A program made the position numbers and the translations under genes. Shown here in pieces: positions 1-12,669 of a DNA stretch of 64,000 nt. The DNA comes from Helicoverpa zea (taxonomy: Eukaryota > Arthropoda > Insecta > Lepidoptera > Noctuidae), in NCBI RefSeq assembly GCF_022581195.2, contig NC_061455.1:10930189-10994188 (forward strand), given 5' to 3'. Under the pieces are notes generated by a model. That model did not search any database and was not told the DNA's origin. It saw only the letters and a list, made by a program, of their open reading frames with translations. Position 1 is the stretch's first letter. Every line of letters starts with the position of its first letter.

Positions 1-1327
1 ATGTTTAATTAATAGGTCTGTATGAAGTATTTGATAGCTTGATAATTTTCTTTGTACACCAATATTTTACTATCTTAGTTTTTGGTTCCAAAACAAGGTA
101 GGAATAAGGGTTATCATTTAGTGTAAGAGTTCAAACTCCAAGCTGTTTTGCACTTGAACATAGAATCCAACAACCAACTAATACCTACTTCTTCATAGTG
201 CACCTAAAAATCTTTTAACCTTTCGTGGTTCAATTGTTTTGTATTTAAACCATCTTGAAGAACAATTGAAAACTAACAAACTATTAACGTGCAAACACTC
301 AATAACAATACAACTGGTCCATTATCTAAAGTTGTCCTAATTTAAAAAGACAAATCAAGTCTAGACGAAGAAATTAGAACGAATTAACAACATTAAGATT
401 GACGGATAACACGATTAGACAATCCCATTGAGGTACGGTAATACCGCAAGCTAAGCTATTTATAGCTTACGAGTATCGACATTTATTTCTCCGCTTTGGC
501 AGCGGCTTCATCATTCACATTAGACTTTATCGCGTATGCCAGTCGAGATATCGCGAAAGAGGTCGGAATAAAGTAGTCGAAATGTCTGCTTTTGATGAAT
601 CGAGAAATCGTCTAACCATCACTTGGATAAATATAGCAAATGAAAAGAATATTATCTCTTCTGACACTGAAATAAGACCTTTAGCTCTGACCATAAACTT
701 AACTGTGCTAAGATCCTATTAAATATAGCTAGTAAATAGAACAATCGTTTAAACAATTGTTTATATCTTTAGGTAAAATGTTTAACCTCAATTACTCATT
801 TATACGACGTTTCATAGTACAATGTCATTCTTCTTTATTTATCTCTTTATGTAGGCACTAAAACACATGTTATAAGGTTGTAGTTAAAGCAAGCCAGCTA
901 AACAATAGCCGAGCTAGGTATCTTACTTTAGTGTTATTTTGTTAAAATACTAATAAATAATACAAACAATCAAGCTTTCCATAACCTCTTTATTGTACTA
1001 AAATTCACCAAAGAAATATTTCATGCATTCGCATAAACCTAAAATGCTTTAGAACTATAAGTAAGGCTACTGAAAACATATTGAACCTTAACAGCAGTTT
1101 CACACTGGCGGATCTTCCAATCGAGTTTTCAGAGCCACACCGTTCGATTCTTAGGGGCGGGTGACAATTAAAACTATCAGTACAAAAAATAACGTTAAAA
1201 ACCGAGCGACAAATTTTGCATATCGGTATATGTCGCTCGTATGCGCTCACTTTTGCTATGCGAGAAAAACTGAGCCGGAAAAGCTGGCGTTGTAGATCTC
1301 CCAATCACCGTCTCCATACTTGTGCAG
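1..1327 (+). other. Probable 7B2 intron (left part)
   Basis: This AT-rich sequence precedes the first visible 7B2 exon and ends in the acceptor cttgtgcag at 1319-1327. The exon starts with the third base of a split codon, so an upstream coding exon must exist. I found no convincing stretch of the 7B2 N-terminus here. It probably lies to the left of the window. Confidence 0.6.
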
Positions 1328-2455
1328 TTCGTTGTGGGGCCATCAGTACGTGACCGGCGGCGCTGGTGAGGGTGAGCAGCGCCTTCAACCCTCAGGAGTG
1401 GTGGCCAACCGGCAGCGCGTGAAGACTGATGCAGTCCTGCCGGCCTATTGCAACCCGCCTAATCCTTGCCCCGTTGGATATTCTGGTAGGTCACTCGCCT
1501 TACGGCATGAATATTTGATTGTTACCCACCTGAATCTTATGTGTGACTGGGTCAGGAAGTGACCCTTGGGTCAGATATTCGGGTGACGAAGAGTCTTTAT
1601 GAGTCTGGTAACAGTATAGAGACGGATGGTCTACTGTAACTGTCTCCCCTCAGAACCTTCTTATACCTATAGGTACATGTCTTCACTGACTGCCTATGGT
1701 ACCCTGACCGTGATCTAAATGTTAGACTCTTATTTCCTACTTCGACTTTGCTTTCTTCGTTTTCGATATTGACATATTAGGCCCTATATACTAAACTTGT
1801 GATTTCAAGTTCATATCAAGGCGCAAATGGTACAGTAATTCACATTACTCCTTATTCTTCACTCATCACCTTTTTCTACCAGAAGACCAAGGCTGCATCA
1901 GCGAGTTCGAGAACACCGCCGCATTCAGTCGGGAGTACCAACTGGCGCAGCGATGCATGTGTGACGAAGAGCACATGTTCAGCTGCCCTCCCGACTCCGG
2001 CGCAGACCTCGATCTCCCCTTCCCGAAGCACCACAAGAGTGTCGCCGCGAAGAAGTATAAGCCTGCTGTTAGTATGACTCGATTTTTGGAATAATTTTAC
2101 AAGGAATCTTGAGACATTTTCAGTTGTTTTTTTTTTGAGGTTATTACCATAGACATACAGACGTGAAGACTAGTCTTTTTCTAACTGGACATTATTCCAG
2201 TGAAAAAAATATATACATCAGCAAATATTTATTGTCTTTACTGATTAAATGGAAATTATACAAAATAATTTTCACAAAATGTATTTTGAGAGTCTTAAAA
2301 ATGTATTATCATGAGCTGTAGCTACGTGCATATGTGTGTTATGTGGCTTCGTTGTTCTAATATTGTTTTTCTTTTTCCAGGAAGAAAATCCTTATCTGAC
2401 GGGCGAACGTTTACCGATCGCAGCTAAAAAAGGTTTTGATGTCAATGTGTACTAA
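1328..2455 (+). CDS. 7B2: Neuroendocrine protein 7B2 (secretogranin-5), 3' part, three exons
   Basis: 7B2 is a secretory-pathway chaperone. It binds the prohormone convertase PC2 precursor, and its C-terminal peptide inhibits the enzyme. Three exons join in frame: 1328-1485 (acceptor cttgtgcag, donor GTAGGT), 1883-2067 (acceptor tttctaccag, donor GTTAGT) and 2381-2455 (acceptor ctttttccag, stop TAA). Together they encode about 138 residues plus a split first codon. Diagnostic stretches are HQYVTGGAGEGEQ, then CNPPNPCPVGY, which contains the PPNPCP signature tied to PC2 binding. Next come FSREYQLAQRC and finally NPYLTGERLPIAAKKG, which matches the NPYL...AKK inhibitory peptide. The N-terminus and signal peptide are missing, so the gene is partial at the window edge. 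I see no clear RxKR furin site before the C-terminal peptide, only AKKYK. Splice junctions are read from consensus and frame. The family call is very secure. Confidence 0.95.
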
Positions 2456-2972
2456 GTCTCTAGTCTTAAATAGATGTATACTATATTAGTTAGTATTTAC
2501 CTTTTGGGAATGTGGGCGTAGTATCACCTTTAGCCCACTCTTTTTGGCATAATTATTGTCTTTATATTAATAGTAAGTTCTGTTACAACCTCATTTAGAA
2601 CGGACGTATGTCGTTGAAACATCTTTACAGACACACAAATGGATAGACATGACATGAGAAAGGAAATGGTATTGGTAAAAAAAACGATTGATATATAAAA
2701 TTATATTTTTGTAATCCAAATATAAACTGTCTCCTAAATTTCTATTTTCGCTTCTTTGATTTCTTGGAGGTAAAATCCTTCAAGCGGTATTAAAATGAAA
2801 TAAATAATTTGGATAAATTCTTGTGATTCGTGAAAATCGTCATAATAAGTATAAACGTTGAAGCTGTGAATTTCGTTAGTTGTACATACGTCATTTTACT
2901 CTTTACTAAGCTGTATTATAATATTAATTTCAAGCTACAATTATATTTTATTTTTATTACACGGTAAATAAA
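2456..2972 (+). other. 7B2 3' UTR with candidate poly(A) signals
   Basis: AT-rich sequence follows the 7B2 stop. AATAAA hexamers lie at 2799-2804 and 2967-2972. Either could end the transcript, and later hexamers are also possible. The real end cannot be set without RNA data. Confidence 0.5.
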
Positions 2973-5363
2973 ATATATCTTTTTTTATATTATTTAGGCC
3001 TTGATTCTTTAATGACACCAATACAATTTCGATTAAGTAGCATTTCCTTTTTGTGCAATTATATTTTTTTAATTTAATTAAGGGCCAATTCGTGTATATA
3101 TATAATTATTACATATGGATTCCAAGAGCACTTATTACTTTAGTATCTTAAGTCAAATTAGTATATTATGTACAAAAATGTACCACATTTATTAGCTCAT
3201 GTAAAAAGTGGTATCTATTTGGAACCAACAACCTACGTAAATCGTCTTCGTGTCAGCTGAAAGACTTCCACTGCATGACAAAAGTCTCCCCCAAGGATTG
3301 TCACTTTGCTCGACCTTCAGAAACCCGCATCCACTGCTTTCTACAGCAAGAAGTAGTTTGAAATCAAAAGGTACCTGGTAACATAAAAATAGTGTTATTG
3401 AAGTATTGAAGTAATACAATTTAGAATGCCACATAATATACACTGGAATTTGTGGTTTTGATGTGGGACAAAATTGCCTTTTAAAGACAAGAGCTAATAA
3501 TGAGGTATTTGATGGATTTTCTTTCCCATACGGCGCCAACATTAGGTTAATTAAAATATAATAAATAATATCCAAACATTGAAATTAATATAATTTAAAA
3601 ATTATTGATGTAAAAAGAATAAACATTTGTGCATGTATATATGATTCTACCTTAGCAATTTAATTGCATTATTTAAAAATACCTAATGTAATCAATCTGG
3701 CGCGCAATTCATAAGTAGCTGCTGATTTTTTTTTTTTAATCATAGAAATGAAATAATTTAATATCTATTTCCAGTGTAAGCTGTGATGAGATTTTGAATT
3801 CTTCATTTCAAATTATAATGTATCAGACAGTATGAAAATTTAAAATTATATAAAAAGCAAATAGGTATATAACTTATTTTTCATATTGAGCGCGTCAGCT
3901 AGAGTTCATATACATAGTTACATACTATCGAAAACCGTAGTTTAGACTTAATAATTAGAATATAATATTATTTAAAAAATTAAATTCCCATGATCACAAA
4001 ACAATAATCAATATTATATATCTCAAAAAATATAGGGAAAATTTCGTCATAACGGTTAAAAATAACTACTTATAGATATAATTCCAATAAATGTCTTCCT
4101 TAGTATTTATATATTGTGAAGAAATTATTTCAAAAATATATATGTAATATATATATATATAATCGTTAATATCCTTAGTCGTATGGACACTCATTATAAT
4201 TATTATTTTTCATATATTGATTTGCAATAGTTTTGTTGAAGTGTCCTACGTAGAATGTCCTTACGGATGTACAAGGATTGCACTTAGATATAAACATAAG
4301 CTTAAAATAAACTACTTAAAGTTATTAAAACTTAAGTTTATTTATAGATTAGGATTAATTTGTAAAAAAATCTTTCATCGCAACCGGTTCACGAAAACAA
4401 AGTATGCTGTAAATACGTTAATAGGTGCTCCCTAGTTAACCAACTTCAGAAAAAGATGAAGATTGTATTATAAACAAATATTATTCATTTATTACTAAAA
4501 TACAACTATCAAAAAGATTATCAAACCAAATATTTCATAAAGAGAAAAAAGAAGAATTTTGTTTCACAACACATAGTATATTAATTTCTAATAAAAAGTC
4601 ATTTCAAATATCAGAACCTAGGGAGTTTTGGCACTAACTATATTACTAATATGTAAGCTTAGCTATAATTTACTTTGGTGAGCATGAAAATGGCTAATAT
4701 CCAACAAAAAAGCATCATTGAGCGTTAACATAGATTTTTAAGACAAAGCGAAAGGCATGTACATACAGGCGCCTTTCTATAGATATAGGTATTTATAACT
4801 TTAAAAAAATAATCATTTAATTCGAATATAAAACAGTTATTAAATTATATTTATAATTATTTGAAAATAGTACATATTTATTTATTATATTTTAAACATA
4901 TAAAATTAATTCTAGGAATCTTTTCTAGTCGGAAGAGTGATGATTATAATTTGATGGCTCCAAAATCAATAGATTGCATTTTAGTTTGAACCAAATAACT
5001 GAGATGTTTTGCAAAATTTAAATATCGGACGTTTAAAAATACTATCGAGTAAATATATTATAGTAAAATAAAAATCTGATATATATATTATATATAGGTT
5101 ATAGTATATAGGTTTAGAATTGAATCGGTACTTCAGATTGGTACCAAGTTTCAGTAGCATGTATATAGAAATGTTAGTAATAAGTAGTTATATATTTATG
5201 TGTACTTTATCATAATCCAAAAAGAGTCGCCTCGAAGACGCAAAAAGCACGGCTTTCATGTTCTGAATCTTAGAAGGCTTGCGCGCAAAACATAATTACG
5301 GATAACATCGGGAAATCCGTAACTTCAGAATAATAAAAATCTAGTCAAAAAATATTAAACAAA
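2973..5363. other. AT-rich spacer, nothing recognised
   Basis: This stretch is AT-rich with short runs such as a (TA)n tract near 4138-4160. Open frames up to 127 codons occur, as at 3192-3575 on the - strand. None has recognisable motifs or flanking gene signals. Confidence 0.5.
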
Positions 5364-5492
5364 CGAATAAAATAAATATACAATTTATTTATCTGACATT
5401 ATCGCATTTATAAATTAAAGTATTAAACTCGAATAAAAAAATATACAATTTATTTATATGAAACTATCGCATTTATAAATAAAAGTATCAAC
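5364..5492. repeat. Diverged tandem duplication (about 65 bp x 2)
   Basis: Unit 1 (5364-5429) and unit 2 (5430-5492) both read cgaataaaa, then atacaatttatttat, then atcgcatttataaat and aaagtat. They differ by scattered substitutions and a small indel. The sequence is AT-rich with no coding potential. It is probably a local duplication rather than a satellite, because only two units are present. Confidence 0.8.
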
Positions 5493-6535
5493 AAGATTAT
5501 ATTAAAAGAAGACTTTGAGAAAAATAAACACATTTTATGCAAATAAATAAAATTATTATGGTATATATTAGTTACAGAAATAACAAAAAATTCAAGTAAA
5601 AATCAGATACAAAATTATTTATCAAAAATATTGGAAATACAAATTATTTATTATAAAAGTTTAAATTTATAATTTAGAATCAAAAGGCGCATATTACCAA
5701 TCACCTCTCTTGCATAGATACGACGCACACAGCTTAGAATATATTAATATAAATAACTATAAAATAAATTAAGTATATCGACATAAATACAGTTTTACTT
5801 CAGTAGTTCTAGATTTTAAGATGCGAGCCTCAAGGCCAAATCCTCGGAGTATCTCTAGTCATTGATATAGCGTGTATTTATAGGGAATAAAATCGAGAAA
5901 TAATAGCTTAATGCGAGTAGGAATATTCACTATGAAAATAACAATGAAAAGTCTATGTCAACTTCTTTCGGAGAACTCGTTTCGAGTACCTACTACAGAA
6001 TACCAGAACTTTACATGCTATTTTTAAGTAAATAAATAGTTTAAATATAATCTTAGAAATAAGTTGACAGAAATATATTTTTGTAAAAAACCCAGAAAAG
6101 CAAATAAACACAAGAAAGGATTATATTTTTATAAACAAATAGATATATTTTTCCATACGCCTGTCTTTCTATACGTTGAGGTGTAACTTTCATCTTGTAA
6201 ATTAGGTCAATATAATGTAAATACCTTTCGAAAGAACGGTATATATCCCGACTGGCATTATTCAGAGTCACCTAGTTCCTAGTTATATCTCAACTGACTA
6301 CAATTTCAAGTAAATATATATATATAAAATCTCTTACCTATATAATATAAAAAAATGTAAAATAATAATGTACCCAGCTGGAACTTCTTCGAACTAAAGA
6401 GTATATAAAAAGTAATAATTTATAGAGTTATAAATTTTCTTATTATTATATTTTAATTATATATCTCGATTCGCGTGCAATAATATTATTTAAAATACTA
6501 ATAACTTTGATGGCGCTAAGAGTTTATTGTTAATA
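5493..6535. other. AT-rich spacer, nothing recognised
   Basis: Non-coding AT-rich DNA lies between two tandem duplications. The only open frame of note, 6053-6271 on the - strand, is a low-complexity stretch with no family resemblance. Confidence 0.5.
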
Positions 6536-6838
6536 ATTACAAGTGCAATAATTCGTGATTAAATATTAATTTATTGCGTGGCAACACATAGGTGTCACTG
6601 AAAAAAAATAACAGAAAAATTGTATTGATTCAAATAAATTTTACCCTTATAAAAAAAAACAGAATAAAGTATCAAAATATGAAATTGAATGAATTACAAG
6701 TGCAATAATTAATAGTTTAATATTTATTTATTGCGTGGTAACATATAGTTTTCACTGAAAAAGATTAACAGAAAAAAATATTGATTCAAATAAATTTTAC
6801 CCCTATAAAAAAACAGAATAAAGTATCCCAACTTGAAA
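6536..6838. repeat. Diverged tandem duplication (157 and 146 bp)
   Basis: Unit 1 (6536-6692) and unit 2 (6693-6838) both begin attacaagtgcaataatt. They share ttattgcgtgg, aacagaaaaa, ttgattcaaataaatttta and acagaataaagtat in the same order. Unit 2 is shorter because of small deletions. There is no reading frame and no terminal inverted repeat, so this reads as a segmental tandem duplication. Confidence 0.85.
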
Positions 6839-8599
6839 GATAAGATTGCAAAAATAATTGCTTATTTATCGTTGTGAAATTGTCAAATGTGTGCAATAGT
6901 TGTCGAAATAAAAACGATGTCCGAGACGAGACGCGGTCTACAATATGTCTATCGTGGTTCTTAGTTTACTAATAGTGTTGCCAGACACATTTTTTACCCA
7001 TCAGGACTGGGACTTTAAAATAAGGTCTGAGAGAAATTGGTAAGTAAAAGAGGAGAATAAGAGATATGTTATAAGAACTGAAGAGTAAGACGTTCTGAAA
7101 AAATATGTCTGGCAACCCAAACTGATCTCAAATTCTACCTCAAAACTTCTACAGTGGGTAACAGATTGGTCTCATAATACCCATACTAGATTAACTTATT
7201 TAAACAAAAAATGTCGTGATAACTAAAATATGTAATTTTCAAGCAGATAAGAGACAATAGCAATTTTAACGGGTAATAATATAGCATTTAATAATACAAT
7301 AAATTGTCGATATAAACAGTTTTATTAATATAACCTCGATACCTCTCAAACAGTTTGAAACGCAAGGTTTATTTAAACATTATTTATATAAGTTCTGTCA
7401 ATTGTGTTTTTTTTTTTCAGTTTTATAATATTGTTTTAAAATTTATGATATAATTATCGTGGCGTATTTAAAATATCGGTTTCGTATTTTTAGTTAAACA
7501 TGTTCTAGTCAGTATATTTTTTATGGTCAAGTATAAGTATAGTGTTATACGTTTTTTAACAGTTTAAATTATTTTTAAAATGCAATAATTTCAAATACAA
7601 GCTAAGAACATGTAGGAATATTTTGTAAGTTTTGAATTTTAGTACAAACGCAACACACATACACATTATATGAATTTAGTTATAAAAATACTGCAATAGT
7701 AAAAAAAAGCACGTTTATAAGTTTCATAATTTAAAATCAGCGACTTCTCAAGCACCCATCGGTAGTATATATAATTAAGCCTACCTACTTGTAATTAGAA
7801 ATAATGAAAAAATAAAACGAAAACAAAAAAAAAAAACATAAAATAAAAAGAAAAAAAAGAAACAAAAAAATCTAGCATAGGTAAAATATGTAGTTATTAA
7901 GTTTAGCTGGGCGAAGATCTAATAGGAAATAAAAATAGTCATTTAATATTCTAGTCCTAGGAATATTCTAGTCATAGAAAAATACTATTAAGTCGGTCGA
8001 ATATAGGTAGCCCATATGGATTATAAGTTAGTTATAAAATTAATTAAGTTAGTTATTAGGACACAAACGGATGAGCAGTTGTTACATTTCTATTAACGGT
8101 ACATTTCTACTACATAACATTTTAATAAAAAAATTCAGGAGTACAAAACCAATGTACAAAAACAAAAAGCACCCCACATTTTACATATTCCTAGTAAAAA
8201 CAGCATTTTGACACATCAGAAATATAAACAGACTTGTACAATTTTAGTTGTCAATAGACAGGCACAGGATCTTGAGCCGATAGAAGCATACATTAGCCTC
8301 CACAGAAAACAAAATAGCTAGCAAAGATGTCATAATAAAAAATCTCCTAAGAAAGTAACGCACCCAAAAAATAAATCAGCAAAATTACACATTGTGTCTC
8401 CAAAGTCAGGATTTAGCTACACTTACAATCCTAAATTACATAGGACGACTATATGGGCTGACGCAGTTAATTCAAATCCAACAGTAATCTCTTCTCATTG
8501 GTACGATCGGCATAAAATTAAAAAAAAAAAAAAAACAAGGCGGATGACTTTTTGAGAAACCTGTGCAAGCGCTGTATGGACTCCCAAAATCGAAACTTA
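6839..8599. other. AT-rich spacer, nothing recognised
   Basis: Non-coding AT-rich sequence with A-rich tracts near 7826-7865 and a poly-A run at 8519-8536. I see no gene or defined mobile element. Confidence 0.5.
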
Positions 8600-8930
8600 A
8601 CGTCTGGAAGGTCCTCGAAGGCAGTACACCACAGAATTGTTGAGTCGCAAGCCGAGATGCCAAGATTTTTATTATTGCAGAGTTGGACAGGCTTGGTCGT
8701 TGAGGCACTGCACTGTGGCTCTAACAAGTGGTACTAACTGGCCAGTGACGTCACAGGACGACTCGCACAGCGCTCAAATGGCTGCAAGATGCGATGTCAA
8801 AGTGACAAAGACGAGACCTTCCTTAAACGAGATGTTTGAAGTTCTCGATTGTAGAAATATCGATTCTCGAATTGTTTTCGGAATCGATTTTACCACCGGA
8901 AAATTCGACACAATGTTTGATTGTCAATAG
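8600..8930. other. GC-enriched stretch, open on both strands, unidentified
   Basis: About 330 bp stands out from the AT-rich surroundings. A + frame is open from 8603 to a TAG at 8930 (about 110 codons). On the - strand, a frame giving ILWCTAFEDLPDVKFRFW is open from about 8727 to 8518. A full TGACGTCA palindrome lies near 8746. Neither frame belongs to a family I recognise. It could be a decayed exon or pseudogene, a 3' UTR, or an unclassified repeat. Confidence 0.3.
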
Positions 8931-10423
8931 ATTTGAAATGGCATAAAAATGTTCCAAGATTTACGATGTACGTTTACTTTATCAGTACTGTGATACCCCC
9001 TCATAGCATAAAAAGTATATTTTGAAAGATTATGCGACTTATTATAATCAAGTATTCGTAAACGTAAATATTTATCGTAAAAAATGAAAGATTTTGTGCA
9101 ATTTTCTACTAACATCTTACCAACCAAAAAAAATGCACTAATGACCAAAACAGCTTGGTCGAACTCACACAAGTTAACAAAACTAAATAAAAAAATCGAA
9201 AATCTACTAACATAACTTACCTTGCGACTAATTACAAGTATGAAGATAGCAACAATTAATTTTTACAAGTCGACCTTTTGACATTAATTATTACCTTTAC
9301 ACTTGTAATTATCAAACGGAAAGTTCATTTGTAAATTAATTTATCATCAATGTTTGAAGGGACGTTTAAATGGAGAATACCTAAAAAATAAAAAAATAAA
9401 ACAAATTTTCAGACACTAAATAAAATCCAAACATTTTTGAGAAAATAAATAACCCATTTTTTTGGACTTAAATAATTTCCCAACTAAGGGTGCAGCGAAT
9501 GGTAATATCAGACGATTACGGACTTAAAACAACCCGTGTTAATAAAAACAGTTCAGCAGAACAGAATAGACATACCTTAATAAAATGTAACACACTGTGT
9601 ACCGTATTAAAAAAAATAACAAACAGCATGATCCAAAGATAGTTTGTAAGCATAAGGGGGCGAATAAGAAACTGTAAATATGTCGCGGAATAAAATAATA
9701 AAACATTTAGTAACAGACACTGAATTAGGATTATATGCCATCGCTGATGAGGTCGCGAGCCGTATTTAATAAATAGCCTAGAAAGTCTAAAAGACATTAA
9801 GCTTAAGTTAGATAATATATTCAGACAAAAGTACAGTTAAACCAAAGATAACTTTTATTTGCGAGGGTTGAACGAACGAAAGTATGTCTCTTATGATGTG
9901 ATTTCGACTTGCATTGAGAATTTAACGATTAAATTGTTTAACCATTTTTAACCTCGTCAACATAAATACCTAAATTTGATGAAAGTACCTAAACAGCCAA
10001 AGAAAGTGCAGAATCCGTATAATTTGAAGATCAAGAAGAAGAAAAATTTCAAAATTGGAATAAAATCAACAAAGTAAAATAACAAGATATCGCTAGTCAA
10101 CTGCCAGTATCTGGATTCTAAAGTCAAGTAAGAAAATAGTAAACAAAAGAACAACAAAAGATTTGTATCAAACTACAGAACGATTAGTTGATTTGATAGG
10201 TGCTAACAAGCACACCAGTGGGCGCAAATTGTCAGGATTTTTCCTCAAGCCTTGTAAAACAATTGATAGCACCATTACTGGGTTGAAACACCACAATTGA
10301 ACCATCAGTCATTTAATTAAAAACACTTGGTTTATATCCTATACGTAGTGAGGTAGGTATTATTTAAGCTGTGTATATAATTTCCAGGTTTGAAGGACGA
10401 AAGTATTGCAATAATGTAAGAGA
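8931..10423. other. AT-rich spacer
   Basis: Mostly non-coding. The one local structure seen is an 11-bp inverted repeat, taattacaagt at 9229-9239 and acttgtaatta at 9301-9311, separated by 61 bp. No gene is recognised. Confidence 0.45.
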
Positions 10424-10710
10424 GAGTGGATGGTTTTTGTGAAATATATTTTTTTAATCAGGGGTAGAGCACTCCGCTAGAAAGAAACTAGGGATTTATA
10501 GCTCGCCCTGATTCCTTTTGTATATTTATTTACTTTGTCTCTTGCGTTACTTTCCTAAGTTGAATGAGTGGATAGTTTTTGTGAAATATTTTATTTTGTC
10601 AAGTATCAAGGGCAGAGCACTCCGCTAGAAAGACTCTAGGGATTTATAGCTCGCCTTGATTCCTTCTGTATATTTATTTACTTATATGTTTCTTAAGTTA
10701 CTTTCCTAAG
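10424..10710. repeat. Tandem duplication of a hairpin-forming unit (142-bp period)
   Basis: Two units start gagtggat (10424 and 10566) and end tactttcctaag. Each carries a long hairpin, at 10457-10512 and 10605-10660. The outer stem is ATCAGGG/CCCTGAT in copy 1 and ATCAAGG/CCTTGAT in copy 2. The inner stem is GAGC/GCTC in both, and the loop holds CTAG-7 nt-CTAG. The change at stem position 5 is compensated on the other arm. The element is non-coding. It may be a folded RNA, a hairpin-type miniature element, or chance. Confidence 0.8.
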
Positions 10711-12669
10711 ATGTCATTTTAATTTCTGGTATTGATATCAAATTGATGGGAATTTATGAGAACTCGATTAAGAACAACATCCAATAAATACGTGACTTAC
10801 CAGAGTCCAATATCATATACAGTAACATCAAAAAATACTGAACAGCTTTCAAAATATAGCATCCTTACCATCGGACAGTCTAGCTGCTTGTTTGCCCATC
10901 ACATCAAAAAATCTATTTCGAACGTTCTCACAGAATAAAACTTTCAGGCAAGCCAGATAAAACTTACCATCAAGCAGTTACAACAACATATAATTCACTT
11001 CAATTTGATTTCAGAACCGGTTCGTCCATTATTTTATCGAATGAGTGTGAATGAATGCGAAAGTGATCGTTTTCAATATTATTTTTCAAATTTTCCTCTT
11101 TCTACCCCTACCATGTACTATCCTATACATTTTTCTCTATCGAAATTTTGCAATAGTCGGTACGGGTTCAATATTTCTCCAAAAATATTGATTTTTATTT
11201 CTTGAAATAAGTTTTTGAATGTCATGGGCGATTGTGAATACATATTTAAAATTGAGTAGTTGAACTTGTTACATTTGTAGTTATAAAAAGGCTTTTACGC
11301 TTTATAATTACGTCCTGTAATTATTTTATTTGTGTAACCTAATTCGTTATGTACCTATTTAATAATCCCTAATCATAATTTTAGAGGTTTCGCAAAAACG
11401 AAAGGTGTTATGAGAGGGTGCCTAAGGCATGGAGTAACTATGTTGTTGTTATTCGTTCATTGTGTTTCTTATATATGTGTTTAAACAATATATAACGTGT
11501 GTCCGTCGTGCGTTTTTTAAATTAATTAAAAAAAAATTAAATAAGAGCTGTACTTTTTGTAAAGGATATCTTTCATCCCTCGTTGTTATATGATTATTTT
11601 TGTAATTATATTCACTAAGTGTAGCGCTAGTAATAAGGAAATGATCCGAACGTACCGGACATGGTAATAGTTAAGGCGAAAACACATAAAGCGTAGATAT
11701 TAAGGAATATGCAGCAACTGTGAGCTATGTGTCATATATTAAATATAAATTATAGGCCGATTCCTGATAGGTGAATATTTAAAAAGTAATGATAAAAATG
11801 TATCGTAACCCACTAGTACTCCATATATAGCTTCACTTTCCTTTATCATACAAAAAACAAAAGAACGGTAATGGAACTAAATCATCAAATAAAAATAAAT
11901 TATGTTATTCTAAAACCAAAACATCAATACCAAAGATTTGAATCCACCTCTTCAAATAATGCAATATTCCAGACAATAGCATTGATATGTCATAGAATCA
12001 TAAAATTAATTGATAAGTAGTAACTTAGCCGTAACGTAAATTATAAGCGCTAAGTTATCATACATATGCATGCACGTACTTTAAGAATATCTGAACATCT
12101 TGGATTATGTTGTGTATGTGGAACAACAGCTTGAAGGCAAAAACTTATTTTGACTAGAGAATCTGACTATGGTTGTGAATACGACCTTATCTCAACCAAA
12201 AATTAAAATATACTCAAAAATACCTATTGTGGCAGCAACTTATAATAATGGAGATGCAATTCTGCAAACATCAAAGTAAAGAAGAAAAACTCAGCATAGC
12301 AGAATCAAAAGAAAAAGGACACTAAATTAAAACATCTACTAAGACAGAAACTACGTACCACCAACAATAAACTAACTAAAATTAAAATAAGTTTGGAACA
12401 ATATAGTCATGGGAAATAAATACACCAACATAGTCAATAATTGAAGAATTAAAGCCAACAACTTTAAAAGCTTATCAGAACAGCAAAACATCTAAACCAT
12501 AGTGCGACATTAGAACCAAAAATTTTATAACGAGGCAAAGAATATCAGAAGCAGACAACTGAAGAGGTATAACATCTAAGGCAACGAAGCAAAACAACTC
12601 AAAACAAAAAATATACCAGCACATTGAATAAAAAGAAAAACGTCTGAAGTTTAATAATTTAAACAAAAG
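10711..12669. other. AT-rich spacer; A-rich from about 11.88 kb
   Basis: No gene is recognised. From about 11880 the + strand becomes purine- and A-rich and is broken by many stops. This continues into the coding relic that follows, so part of it may be older decay of the same unit. Confidence 0.4.

Noticed and set aside
3192..3575. 127-codon - frame
   Set aside because: No recognisable domain and AT-rich composition. It is no better than other chance frames in this window.
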